Shown: positions 27,645 to 36,743, numbered from the stretch's first letter. The stretch: DNA of 64,000 bases from Gramella sp. AN32 (GCF_023718305.1 NZ_QEYO01000004.1:62001-126000); one strand, 5' to 3'. Numbers and translations are program-made. Notes: generated by a model not told the origin, from the sequence alone.

Positions 27645-27733
27645 AAGTCATGCTGAACTTGTTTCAGCATCTTATCCTGATACAAGAAATAGATTAATTT
27701 GATGAGACCCTGAAACTAGTTCAGGGTGACGTC
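27645..27733. repeat. Intergenic hairpin repeat, family C, copy 2
   Basis: gtcatgctgaacttgtttca begins it and cctgaaactagttcagggtg ends it, with the same two-hairpin order as at 21695-21780. The outer ends gtca/tgac are inverted. It may also act as a transcription stop for the C45 gene. Confidence 0.7.
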
Positions 27734-27791
27734 AATTAGGTTGCGTTAAGGAGATTCAGTCAAAATTTAGACTACCTTAATTGTAAACTAT

Positions 27792-29051
27792 TTAATTATT
27801 CCACGTAGTTCCGTAGCCGGTTCCCATTTTAGACCAGAAATCGGCCAGCACTTCCCAGGAAACTTCTCCCCGGTGCATTAATTCTCCACGTAGTTGTTCC
27901 AGTTGTTCTTTATCTGCAGAAGGATTTGCGTGTGCCATTGCATTTATTAGGGTATCAGAAAGGGTTTCCTGCCATTTTACAGAAGCTGAATTTTCTTTTT
28001 GCCCCCATTTTTCTGCGGAAGGGTTATTTTCAACCACACTTTTGTCCTGTTTGAATAATTCCGCAAGCATGGCTGAATCCTGCTCAAAATTGATCAATTT
28101 GTACTGCTCTTCAAAAGCTTCAAAAGTCTGACTCACTTTTTCATTGGGCCAGCGCATTTCCACGATACCTTCTACCGGCCGATAAACCGCTGTAAACAAG
28201 GTTCCAAAGCCTTCTTTAAATAATGTATTGTAAAGTGGTTTTTTAAGGAAAGAATCGGCGATTTTAGCAGCATTCATATCTTTTTTAGCCAGCATTTTCT
28301 CTAAAAAAGCAGAACGTTTCAGCGTTTGATTAAAAGCAGCATTCTCTGGCCAGTCAATAGTTCCCTGATAATTGGTGGTAAAAGCAGCATCGGTAACTAC
28401 AGGTTCTTTATCTGGCGCAAGCTGCACGGTTTTAAAAGCTCCCGTTTTGTCTACAACAGTAACATTGTAAGACATGTGGGAAGGAATACGGATTAAAGCG
28501 GCCACGGCTTCTTCCACATTACTGCAAAATTCAAGCACATACCTTAGGATAAATGGAATCCCAAAACCTTCACCAACCTCTTTCCTTCCGCCAAATGTCA
28601 GGGAAATAGCGAGCCCATCTTCATTCATTCCATCAACTAACCCTACAAGGCAATCACTGGTACCGATCACTTTCTTTCCATTCCATGCACTTAATAGTTG
28701 TGTGCCTTCCATAAGATTAGGGTGATAGTCATAATTTCTCACCAATTGAATCTCCTCGCCAGAAAGTACCGCATTAGAACAGGCACTTATATAAGCCGGC
28801 GGCTGAAAACCGGCTAAAAAACGTGCAGCTACCTCATCTGCATTTGCCAGTTTACAGAGACGTTTGTAGGTGGGCCACATTTCGGGCATATATTTTTTGA
28901 GTGCTGCCTGTGAGGTTTTTAAATCAGGCTCATAAGCTTTCCCTTTTGAATTGAGCCAGGCTTTATAAGCTTCCCAATGGGTATTATATAGTTTTTGCCA
29001 TTTCTTTCCTGGAACGCTGGGTTCGGAAACTGCATTAAAATGTAGTTGCAT
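27792..29051 (-). CDS. C45-family Ntn hydrolase (acyl-CoA:6-APA acyltransferase-like amidohydrolase)
   Basis: 419 residues. The conserved core of the C45/AAT family is clear: ISACSNAVLSGEE with the presumed nucleophile Cys91, exposed by self-cleavage in this family. It continues LVRNYDYHPNL, GTSDCLVGLVDGMNEDGLAI and FTTNYQGTIDWPEN. The ~90 residues before the cysteine would be the released pro-part. Family members make or break amide bonds; characterised ones include isopenicillin-N acyltransferase and the insect beta-alanyl-amine hydrolase Tan. Within a decarboxylase/ATP-grasp block a hydrolase of an amino-acyl amine is an attractive inference, but the substrate is unknown. No signal peptide. 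Confidence 0.82.
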   Translation of the reverse strand: MQLHFNAVSEPSVPGKKWQKLYNTHWEAYKAWLNSKGKAYEPDLKTSQAALKKYMPEMWPTYKRLCKLANADEVAARFLAGFQPPAYISACSNAVLSGEEIQLVRNYDYHPNLMEGTQLLSAWNGKKVIGTSDCLVGLVDGMNEDGLAISLTFGGRKEVGEGFGIPFILRYVLEFCSNVEEAVAALIRIPSHMSYNVTVVDKTGAFKTVQLAPDKEPVVTDAAFTTNYQGTIDWPENAAFNQTLKRSAFLEKMLAKKDMNAAKIADSFLKKPLYNTLFKEGFGTLFTAVYRPVEGIVEMRWPNEKVSQTFEAFEEQYKLINFEQDSAMLAELFKQDKSVVENNPSAEKWGQKENSASVKWQETLSDTLINAMAHANPSADKEQLEQLRGELMHRGEVSWEVLADFWSKMGTGYGTTWNN

Positions 29052-29085
29052 AAATTGTTCTTATTAATCTTTCATAGCTCTTTTT

Positions 29086-29111
29086 CCCACCTGTCATAAA
29101 AAACAGGTGGG
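29086..29111 (-). other. Inverted repeat in the leader of the C45 gene
   Basis: A perfect 9-bp stem (cccacctgt/acaggtggg) with an 8-nt loop lies between the ATP-grasp stop and the C45 start. Read leftward it is followed by A, not T, residues, so it is not a standard terminator. It may modulate the C45 mRNA. Confidence 0.45.
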
Positions 29112-29155
29112 GCAAAGTAGTTCCAATTTTCAGTGTGGGCTGTTAAAATAAAAAT

Positions 29156-30862
29156 TTATTTCGTTAAAGTTCCCGACAGGTTTGGCTTCTTCTTATCTTC
29201 AACCATTTCAGATTTATATTGTGAACGGATGGCCTTGATCCAGTGCTTGGATCTATTGTTAAGTTCAAAATCATCTGTCATCATACGGCCTCTGGTTACC
29301 AGGATACCCATATCTGCTCCCTCATATAAATAATCCCCTTTTTTAGAGATCCTTAAAAAAAAAGCTTCATTTTCATTTTCTACAGCCCTACGATGTGTGT
29401 CCATTCTATCAAACTGAATGTGGCCGGTATCGTACATTCTCCAGATTCCCGATTTTGGCGCCTGAGTGACATATTCTACGGTATCGTCGGTATGTTTAAT
29501 AATTAGCTGGCTCCAGCCATCCAGATTTTCCTGTTTTGACCAGCGCTGGTTAATCGCCTCTATGTCTAATTCATACTCAATATTCATCCATTCAAGGATA
29601 TGGAAAACAAATAAAGGTGCATCTGCAAGCGCAAAGACAGCATGGTTTGTAATAGAACTGGCTCCTGTCACCCGTGGATTCAATTCTCCCAGATAAATTT
29701 CGCCATTATCCTGATCTATAAGAAAATCCAGTTCAAAATATCCTTTGTAACCTTCTTCTCTTAACTGATTTCCAAAAAGCTGGGTATTCTCGATTGCTTT
29801 CTGCCTTAATTCCGGCGTAAAGGCATCTGGATAGATCTCGTTCCCACACCAACCACCTTCATACGGGGTTAGTTCTTTAAAACCTACCAGTTCTGTCATC
29901 AGTGGGGCGACGATTGTTCCATGACGGGTAACACAAGCTTCAATTGCAGATCCCCTGCAGCGAATACGCTTCATAATTTTCACCTCATCTTCAGCCTCAA
30001 TCTCTTCAGCGTATTTCTTATATTCTTTCTCATTGGAAATAAAAAAGGTAGTATGGCCAGAATCGCCAAACGGAGTTTGAATTACCAGTTCCTTCCCTAG
30101 TTTTTTGGAAACTTCTGAAAGGTGTTTATAATCCTTCACTTTTGAAAGAACATAAGGAACACAAGCGACTCCTGCCCTTTCCGCAATTCTATTTGTGTTT
30201 ACCTTATTATCCAGGAAAGTCCTCATTTCAGCACTGGGGAACATGATCTCAAGGCCTAATTTTTCGGCCAGTCTTTCTGTTTCTTCATTAAACATGAGGA
30301 ACATGGCTTTTCCCGGCCTGCCATCTACAGATCTTGTTTTAAGGTAATCCTGTACTTCAGGATGTTGCAACAGGTAATTATTAATATCTTCAATTCCTTC
30401 AAAGTCATCATGCGGAATTTCCTGTTTTGGAGAGAATACATTTGGATGCAATCCGTCAAAACATTCAATATACGTGATGAATTTAAAACCCTTGATCCAT
30501 TCATCTGCTCCCAAAAGATTAAAATTGGTAGCGCTAATAAAATATAAGGGTTCCTCATTTTTATGAAAAGACCTGCGGATATCTGAAACTCCTTTTAATT
30601 CAGGAGAAGAAGTTTTTCCGGCTTTTCGTTGGCCTTTAGCCTTATTTGAAGCCGCCGAAGGTTTAGCCTTTGCTACAGTTTTTTTTGCAGCAGGTTTTGA
30701 TTTGGTTTTTTCTGCTTTATTTGAGGTGGTCTGTTTTTTGCCTTTTTCTGCCTTTCCCCTAATTGGAACTTTCGTTCTGTCTGTCCCTGTTTTTATTGGA
30801 GATTTAGCTTTTTTATCTTGTGTCCCTTTAGATTTAGGGTTTTTTGGTTTTTTAGAATCCAT
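29156..30862 (-). CDS. ATP-grasp ligase with histone H1-like N-terminal tail
   Basis: 568 residues. Residues 1-~95 are low-complexity and rich in Lys, Ala, Pro and Thr (for example KTVAKAKPSAASNKAKGQRK). The ATP-grasp domain follows, with LGKELVIQTPFGDSGHTTFF for the nucleotide loop and LDFLIDQDNGEIYLGELNPR for the metal-binding acidic residues. It resembles biotin carboxylase in fold, but no biotin carrier or carboxyltransferase is nearby. An amino acid-amine or peptide ligase role is therefore more likely. It follows the decarboxylase by 10 bp. The C-terminus ends EDKKKPNLSGTLTK. Reaction unknown. Confidence 0.8.
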   Translation of the reverse strand: MDSKKPKNPKSKGTQDKKAKSPIKTGTDRTKVPIRGKAEKGKKQTTSNKAEKTKSKPAAKKTVAKAKPSAASNKAKGQRKAGKTSSPELKGVSDIRRSFHKNEEPLYFISATNFNLLGADEWIKGFKFITYIECFDGLHPNVFSPKQEIPHDDFEGIEDINNYLLQHPEVQDYLKTRSVDGRPGKAMFLMFNEETERLAEKLGLEIMFPSAEMRTFLDNKVNTNRIAERAGVACVPYVLSKVKDYKHLSEVSKKLGKELVIQTPFGDSGHTTFFISNEKEYKKYAEEIEAEDEVKIMKRIRCRGSAIEACVTRHGTIVAPLMTELVGFKELTPYEGGWCGNEIYPDAFTPELRQKAIENTQLFGNQLREEGYKGYFELDFLIDQDNGEIYLGELNPRVTGASSITNHAVFALADAPLFVFHILEWMNIEYELDIEAINQRWSKQENLDGWSQLIIKHTDDTVEYVTQAPKSGIWRMYDTGHIQFDRMDTHRRAVENENEAFFLRISKKGDYLYEGADMGILVTRGRMMTDDFELNNRSKHWIKAIRSQYKSEMVEDKKKPNLSGTLTK

Positions 30863-30872
30863 AATGCTGGTT

Positions 30873-33620
30873 TTATTTAGTTAATTTCTTTTTTTTATTA
30901 GTTCCCATCGCACCCATAGAGGTGACGGTTTTTTGCCTGTTTAGAACGTTATCTTTAAAAATTCGTAATCCAAGATCAGCCCGGTAACCGTGGATTTCTG
31001 AAACATCCAATACGGTTAAAAACTCAATGATTTCTTTACTGACTACCTGCCCGGGAACAAGAACCGGAAATCCCGGTGGATAAGGAATGATAAAGGATGA
31101 TGCCACCAGGATCCTTTCGTTTTCCATAGAAGGCAAACATTCTGTTAATGGCATATACTCATAATTCTCCTCGTTATAGGCTAGGAAAAATGCCTCCCGG
31201 ATATTTCCTCCCGGCACTCCCGGCACTGCCTGGAAAGAATGGTGGAAATAACTAAAATCAGGTAATGGGGGAAAATCCTTGGTTAAAGAACAAATCCTGT
31301 CCTGGTGGAGCTTGGTTTCTTTAGAACTAAGGGAACGTTGTTCCTTATCCAGTTCATCTGCAATCTTAAGCAAGGCATTGGTGAGATAGGTGACGCTTCC
31401 CCTGGTAGTACCAATATTGGTCATAAATAAGACCGTATTTCTGGAGGTTTTATTTATCTGGATATTAAATTTATCCATCAGGTATTTATTTTTGAAGGTA
31501 TCCCCATCAACACCGGTACGGCCTACATGCAGCGTAATTTTAGTAGGATCCAGTACAAATTCATCTTTTTCCCAGGCTGTTTCCATTCTTTTCCAGCCTT
31601 CTTTCGGATTATAATATTCTGAAAGTCCCGATTTTCTATGTTTCTTCGGAATAAAATCACTCACCGTCAATACATCAAAATATTTATTGAGCCTTGGATG
31701 ATCATTTATTTTTGCCCGAAGCACCATGGCCATTTCTATACTTTTTTCCACTAGCTCATAGCCTTCAAACTGCACCTGTCTCCTGCCGGCATCCAACGAA
31801 GCCAGCATTTGGTAGTTTGGTGAGGTGGAAGTATGCGTCATATAGGCTTCCATAAATGTATTTTCGCTCTTTCTTCGGAAATCTTCGTCCCAAATATGTA
31901 TCATGGAACCCTGACGGAAGCTGCTTAGCGTTTTATGGGTGCTCTGGGTAGAATACACCCTTATTCTCACTTTATCTGGATCTGGAAGGCTTGGTATTTC
32001 GCCTTTCTTAAGATTTTTGATATGCGCATCATACTCTTCCTTATAAGCATTGCTTCGGTATTTTTCATACAACTTTTGAGCTACGAACATTCCCGTTCTT
32101 TGCTTATAATTATAGGTGAATCCTGCAAACGCAAACCATGCCTCATCCCACAAAAAGACCATATCTGGCTTTATAGCGAGAATTTCCTGCATAACTTTTT
32201 CCACATTGTAAACCAGTCCGTCAAAAGTACAATTGGTAAGTAGCAGCATTTTTACAAGATCTAATCTTCCTGCCTCTTTCAAATGAAGTAACTTTTCTTT
32301 TATCTGTTCCAGCGGAACTGCGCCGTACATGGAATATTCTTCTATAGGATAGGAGTCCAGATAAACGGGATAAGCTCCTGCCAAAACCAATCCGTAGTGA
32401 TGTGACTTATGGCAATCCCTATCAATCAGGATCACATCCCCGGGTTTTACCAGGGCCTGTACAACAATTTTGTTAGCTGTTGAAGTTCCATTGGTTACAA
32501 AAAATGTATTCTGGGAGCCATAGGCATCGCTGGCCATCTTCTGTGCTTTTTTTAAAGATCCTGTAGGCTGAAGCAAGGAATCCAAACCACCGGTGGTGGA
32601 AGAAGTTTCTGCCAAAAACATATTTCTTCCGTAGAAATTACCAAAATCATTGATCCATCTTGATTTAAAAATCGAATTACCCCTGGAAATAGGCATCGCA
32701 TGAAAAATACCGGTAGGTTTTTTACTATATTCTTTCAAGGCTGAAAAAAACGGGGTTTCATAACGCTCACTAATTCCCCTTAAAATAGTAAGGTGTAATT
32801 CCTGAAGATCTTCAGTCCTGTAAAAGATTCTTCTAAAACTTTTTAAGGTACTATCCTTCAGCTTTCCAAGTGCCGTATCTGTAACATAATAAGTATCAAG
32901 TTCAGGCCTGAACTTTTTTACAAGATTCCCTAAAATAGGACCCAATTCAGTTTGAGGTGTGGAGGCCAGATCAAGTTTTAAAACATTCTGAATAAATGGT
33001 TTTAAAGTAGGGGTTATTTTTTTTGAATGATAAGGAGGGGCATAGCGCACCACCACCGCCTGAATATTATAATTGAAATGCAAAGCAATCAAGGCATCTT
33101 CAAAAGATCGCTGCACCACAATCCCATAATTGAACTGTTCATTGGCTCCCCTAAGATCCTTCAGATCGTTACGGAGTTTGCATTCCTCCTGAAATGAAAT
33201 ATCCTCTACAAATAATACTTCGAAATAATTCTTCTTAACACCCTCGGGAAGCTCTCCCCTTTCTGAAGTTTCAACACCCTGATCGTCATCTTCCATTAAA
33301 TCAGGGTTGCTTCTATACCTGTCACTTACCAGATGTTTAGTGATTTCAGCTATTTTATTGGTCAATGCAGTATGTTCCTGCCTGTCCAGCATTTCGTTAA
33401 GTGATCGTAAACGCAATATCCCGGGGAATGCAAAATAGCTTTCTATAACTTCAATATCTTTTAATAAACTACGAAGGTTTTTCTGAAGGTATTTTTCTTC
33501 TGAAGACCCTCTTTTATAGTTTTCAAGTTTTGCGGACTCACTCTTTAAAGTATTCCAGGACTCCAACCGAAGCTGGGCAACATTATAATGATATGAACTA
33601 ACCGATTTATTCTCTGTCAT
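30873..33620 (-). CDS. Orn/Lys/Arg decarboxylase family PLP enzyme, 915 residues
   Basis: A fold-type I decarboxylase making a (poly)amine from arginine, lysine or ornithine. Residues 1-~130 are an extra helical region not found in the ~715-755-residue E. coli enzymes. A receiver-like wing domain follows (~132-260). The PLP domain has FFVTNGTSTANK (371-384), DRDCHKSHHYG (400-410), the pyridine-nitrogen aspartate in WDEAW (492) and the PLP lysine in STQSTHKTLSSF (Lys563). The C-terminus is basic (TNKKKKLTK). Which amino acid it uses cannot be fixed by eye; STQSTHK followed by SMIHI is most like arginine decarboxylase. It lies in a tight operon with the VOC and ATP-grasp genes. Confidence 0.88.
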   Translation of the reverse strand: MTENKSVSSYHYNVAQLRLESWNTLKSESAKLENYKRGSSEEKYLQKNLRSLLKDIEVIESYFAFPGILRLRSLNEMLDRQEHTALTNKIAEITKHLVSDRYRSNPDLMEDDDQGVETSERGELPEGVKKNYFEVLFVEDISFQEECKLRNDLKDLRGANEQFNYGIVVQRSFEDALIALHFNYNIQAVVVRYAPPYHSKKITPTLKPFIQNVLKLDLASTPQTELGPILGNLVKKFRPELDTYYVTDTALGKLKDSTLKSFRRIFYRTEDLQELHLTILRGISERYETPFFSALKEYSKKPTGIFHAMPISRGNSIFKSRWINDFGNFYGRNMFLAETSSTTGGLDSLLQPTGSLKKAQKMASDAYGSQNTFFVTNGTSTANKIVVQALVKPGDVILIDRDCHKSHHYGLVLAGAYPVYLDSYPIEEYSMYGAVPLEQIKEKLLHLKEAGRLDLVKMLLLTNCTFDGLVYNVEKVMQEILAIKPDMVFLWDEAWFAFAGFTYNYKQRTGMFVAQKLYEKYRSNAYKEEYDAHIKNLKKGEIPSLPDPDKVRIRVYSTQSTHKTLSSFRQGSMIHIWDEDFRRKSENTFMEAYMTHTSTSPNYQMLASLDAGRRQVQFEGYELVEKSIEMAMVLRAKINDHPRLNKYFDVLTVSDFIPKKHRKSGLSEYYNPKEGWKRMETAWEKDEFVLDPTKITLHVGRTGVDGDTFKNKYLMDKFNIQINKTSRNTVLFMTNIGTTRGSVTYLTNALLKIADELDKEQRSLSSKETKLHQDRICSLTKDFPPLPDFSYFHHSFQAVPGVPGGNIREAFFLAYNEENYEYMPLTECLPSMENERILVASSFIIPYPPGFPVLVPGQVVSKEIIEFLTVLDVSEIHGYRADLGLRIFKDNVLNRQKTVTSMGAMGTNKKKKLTK

Positions 33621-33628
33621 AAATTATT

Positions 33629-34033
33629 TTATTTATTTGAGTGCAATGCGAGTTTATTTCCTTCAGAATCGATGAAAATGGCAAAATACCCTGACTCTTT
33701 ATTGATGAAGGTTTTAGGCATTACGATTCTTCCCCCAGCCGGTTCCACCTTTTCCAGGATATGGTTTAAATCTTTACCGCCATTGAGGTACAACAAAGGA
33801 CCCGTGTCGCTGGGTGTGGAACCAGGACCTTTAACTATGGCCCCGCCTATCCCATCATTTACCGGGAAAAATGCCATGGCATAATTATCATCAAAATTTT
33901 TTTCCATCTCCATATTGAAAATCTCGTTATAGAAATCAACCGATTGCTGAAAATTGATCGCCGGGATCTCAAACCAGCTGATAAAGTCTTTGATGGTTTC
34001 TTTCTTTTTTTTCTTCGATGTTGTTCCGCCCAT
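33629..34033 (-). CDS. VOC (glyoxalase/bleomycin-resistance) family protein
   Basis: 134 residues. A single VOC repeat: FISWFEIPAINFQQSVDFYN at the start, VKGPGSTPSDTGPLLYLN in the middle and GYFAIFIDSEGNKLALHS at the end. The first residues are MGGTTSKKKKKE, an unusual basic tail. Likely a dimeric metal-dependent lyase/isomerase or a binding protein; substrate unknown. It sits 8 bp upstream of the decarboxylase and 14 bp after the amidase, so it belongs to the operon. Confidence 0.85.
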   Translation of the reverse strand: MGGTTSKKKKKETIKDFISWFEIPAINFQQSVDFYNEIFNMEMEKNFDDNYAMAFFPVNDGIGGAIVKGPGSTPSDTGPLLYLNGGKDLNHILEKVEPAGGRIVMPKTFINKESGYFAIFIDSEGNKLALHSNK

Positions 34034-34047
34034 AGTTTTTCTTCTTT

Positions 34048-34983
34048 TTATAGTTCATTAAATCCTTTATAACCTGTAGGATTTACAGGTGGCTCATATT
34101 CGTTTTCCTGCATTTTCAATTTCGCCAGCGTATCCAGTTTGGTTGGTTTTATAAGGGGCCCCAAGGAATTAAGATACGGCAACTGCGCCCCGTGTTGATA
34201 TATCCCAAACTGACCTATATGATCCCTGAAACTCTTTAAAGGTTGTCCAAGTCTAAGCACTCCAAGCTCCCTGCTTCTTCTCACCCTGTCTATATTCAAT
34301 TCCAGTGGAAAAATTTCTTCATTTCCCTGTGCCTGATAGATCACCCGCCCATCTGGACCACAAACAATAGACCTTCCGCTTCCTCCAGATTCTAATCCAT
34401 TTACATCAAAAAAGTAGCATTGATTTACCGCAGCCATCGCTCTTACTATAGAGAGTTCTATTTCCCTGTCTATAGTACCGGTCATCGTTGGATGCAAAAT
34501 CACTTCGGCCCCCATTACCGTTAGGGTACGTACGGTTTCAGGAAACCACATATCGTAGCATATGGACAAGCCAAATTTAGCCACACCGGGCACATCGAAA
34601 ACACAAAATTCAGATCCTGGGGTAACCCCAACTTCATAGGGATAAAAAGGAAACATTTTTCTATAACGTGTTACTACTTCCCCTTCAGGATTTATGACTG
34701 TGGCCGTGTTATAAATTTTACCTTCGCTTTTTTCAAATATTGAACCCGGAAGCAACCAGATATTATGCTTTTTGGCCATTTTTTGCATTTCCTGTTCAAA
34801 TTCCCCAGGAATTTCCTGCGCGGTATGGGTTAATGGACCATAGCCACACAACTCGCTAAACACCACCATATCTACCCATGGATAAAGGCTCATTGTAATA
34901 TTTAGTTTCAACTTCATCATCTCCACGTTGGGAGCGACCGCTGACACTTTCATTTGTATTCCTGCTATTGCGAATGGATTCAT
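34048..34983 (-). CDS. Nitrilase-superfamily amidohydrolase
   Basis: 311 residues. The Glu-Lys-Cys catalytic triad can be placed: E44 in MVVFSELCGYGP, K109 in YRKMFPFYPYE and C142 in GLSICYDMWFPE. These features fit an amidase rather than a true nitrilase. In other arginine-to-putrescine routes a member of this superfamily, N-carbamoylputrescine amidase, acts after decarboxylation; aliphatic amidase/formamidase is an alternative. Cytoplasmic. Its place between GABA aminotransferase and the decarboxylase suggests it handles an amine-derived amide, which is inference. Confidence 0.85.
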   Translation of the reverse strand: MNPFAIAGIQMKVSAVAPNVEMMKLKLNITMSLYPWVDMVVFSELCGYGPLTHTAQEIPGEFEQEMQKMAKKHNIWLLPGSIFEKSEGKIYNTATVINPEGEVVTRYRKMFPFYPYEVGVTPGSEFCVFDVPGVAKFGLSICYDMWFPETVRTLTVMGAEVILHPTMTGTIDREIELSIVRAMAAVNQCYFFDVNGLESGGSGRSIVCGPDGRVIYQAQGNEEIFPLELNIDRVRRSRELGVLRLGQPLKSFRDHIGQFGIYQHGAQLPYLNSLGPLIKPTKLDTLAKLKMQENEYEPPVNPTGYKGFNEL

Positions 34984-35097
34984 TATTTCTATTGTTTATT
35001 ACTTATGCTGTTTACTATAATTAGGTTCGAATTTCGGCCACGGGAAATTTCACGACTATCCCCTCCAGAACCCTCGCAACTTCTTTTAGCTAAATTT

Positions 35098-36414
35098 TTA
35101 AGTGTTTTTTTTGATCTGATTTACAAGAATGTCAAGCCCTTTATTTAATTGCTCATCTGTGATTACCAGGGGCGAGAGGATCCTTATCACATTTTTAAAA
35201 GTTCCCGCACTTAAGAGGATAAGACCATCTTCTGCACATCCTTTTACAATTTTAGCACAAAGTTCGGTGTTTGGTTTCCCGGGGTCATTATCCTTCACAA
35301 ATTCAATTCCTATCATCGCACCTATCCCGCGTACATCTCCAATCCCAGAGTTTTCTTTCTGAAGTTTTCTCATGCGGTCAGTAACTATTTCACCAATCTG
35401 CACTGCCCGTTCATTCAGGTTGATATCTTTCATGTACTGAATAGTTGCCAACGCAGCCGCGCAACAAACGGGACTACCTATATAGGTGCCTCCAATTGTC
35501 CCGGGACCCGCCGCATCCATTATTTCTGCCCTGCCAAGAACAGCTGCTATAGGTAAACCAGATCCCAAGGATTTCGCATAGGTGCTTATATCTGGCTGCA
35601 CCTTATAATGCTGCCAGCTGGCCCAATGGCCGGTACGGCAAAAACCACTCTGGATTTCATCCATGATCAGCAAAACACCGTTTTCATCACAAAAGGAACG
35701 CAATCCTTCCAGATATCTTTGCGGAACGGGATTAAATCCGCCCTCTCCCTGGATGGGTTCAATGATGATAGCGGCCACGCTATTTATATCCACCATGCTG
35801 TGGGCGCTTTCCCGGAGACGGTTGAGCTCAGTATCTACAAAATCCTCCATCTCCTGTGTCCCGCTGTATTTATAGAAATTAGGAAAAGGGATACGGTAAA
35901 CTTCTGGCGCGAAAGGGCCCGAAGAAAATTTGTAATTCACCTTACTGGTGAGACTCATCGCCATTAGGGTGCGCCCATGATAAGCTTCTGTGAAACATAT
36001 TACAGCAGGTCTTTTTGTAGCCTGCCTGGCGATCTTTATCGCATTTTCCACCGCTTCTGCCCCGGTACTTATAAGCATAGCTTTTGTCTTTTCGCCATGC
36101 GGAAGGATCTCGGCCAACTCTTCACAAAGTTTTATATAAGGTTCATAGGTCACCACATTAAAACTGGTGTGCAGATATTTACCGGCCTGTTCACGAATAG
36201 CTTCAACCACCGGCTCAGGGCAATGCCCTGCATTGACTACTCCTATTCCTCCGGCAAAATCTATAAGTTCACGGCCATCTACATCGGTTATAATGGCACC
36301 TTTAGCTTCTTTGACTGTGGCTGTATTGAAAACACCAACCCCGTTGGCTACAATATTTTTTCTCCTCTCCAGGAGTTCTTGTGATTGGCTTTTTTGTTCA
36401 ATCATATTAATCAT
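35098..36414 (-). CDS. gabT: 4-aminobutyrate aminotransferase
   Basis: About 438 residues from ATG at 36414 (36405 is equally possible). The longer frame to 36471 adds 19 residues outside the family. Class III aminotransferase with STGAEAVENAIKIAR, AIIIEPIQGEGGF, the PLP-ring aspartate in MDEIQSGF and the PLP lysine in TYAKSLGSGLPIAAV (~281). The segment GTIGGTYIGSPVCCAAALA is typical of GABA transaminase. It converts GABA and 2-oxoglutarate to succinate semialdehyde and glutamate, feeding the dehydrogenase at the other end of the block. It heads the leftward block, with a 114-bp gap to the amidase. Confidence 0.9.
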   Translation of the reverse strand: MINMIEQKSQSQELLERRKNIVANGVGVFNTATVKEAKGAIITDVDGRELIDFAGGIGVVNAGHCPEPVVEAIREQAGKYLHTSFNVVTYEPYIKLCEELAEILPHGEKTKAMLISTGAEAVENAIKIARQATKRPAVICFTEAYHGRTLMAMSLTSKVNYKFSSGPFAPEVYRIPFPNFYKYSGTQEMEDFVDTELNRLRESAHSMVDINSVAAIIIEPIQGEGGFNPVPQRYLEGLRSFCDENGVLLIMDEIQSGFCRTGHWASWQHYKVQPDISTYAKSLGSGLPIAAVLGRAEIMDAAGPGTIGGTYIGSPVCCAAALATIQYMKDINLNERAVQIGEIVTDRMRKLQKENSGIGDVRGIGAMIGIEFVKDNDPGKPNTELCAKIVKGCAEDGLILLSAGTFKNVIRILSPLVITDEQLNKGLDILVNQIKKNT

Positions 36415-36743
36415 CAAGTTGTTAAAATTTAAATGTTTTATGGAATTAAAAGGCGGGAAGCTGGATATCATATGTGCCGGCCTTTCACGTACTATATAAT
36501 TACCTTATTAATATACAGCTTTTTATGACATACCCTATTTAATTTTATTTTACTTAACATTAAAAGCATTCCTTAGTCCAGAAAATCGGATCCTCTGTTT
36601 GAATTTTGAATTTCAAAAAGGATCAAATACTACCCATTATAAGAAAGCGAAGCAATCCTATGTTTAGAATTCGGAGACTACTTCATTGGCTTTGCTCCTT
36701 CGCAGGAACCTTACTTATAAATTTTTATCTATTCTTCCAGCTT
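36415..36743. other. Intergenic stretch between lrp and gabT, with degraded repeat
   Basis: 329 bp with no convincing gene. It must contain the gabT promoter. At 36636-36712 is a degraded module-A hairpin repeat (gcgaagcaatcc ... ggctttgctccttcgcagg, imperfect inverted ends). At 36728-36763 are short words (ccagcttctagctgccagct) that run into the lrp 3' end. Confidence 0.5.

Noticed and set aside
29086..29111. Terminator of the ATP-grasp gene
   Set aside because: Leftward, the perfect stem is followed by A residues, not T residues.
29156..30862. Biotin carboxylase subunit of an acyl-CoA carboxylase
   Set aside because: The fold is shared, but no biotin carrier motif (AMKM) or carboxyltransferase is present in the neighbourhood, and the operon content points to amine chemistry.
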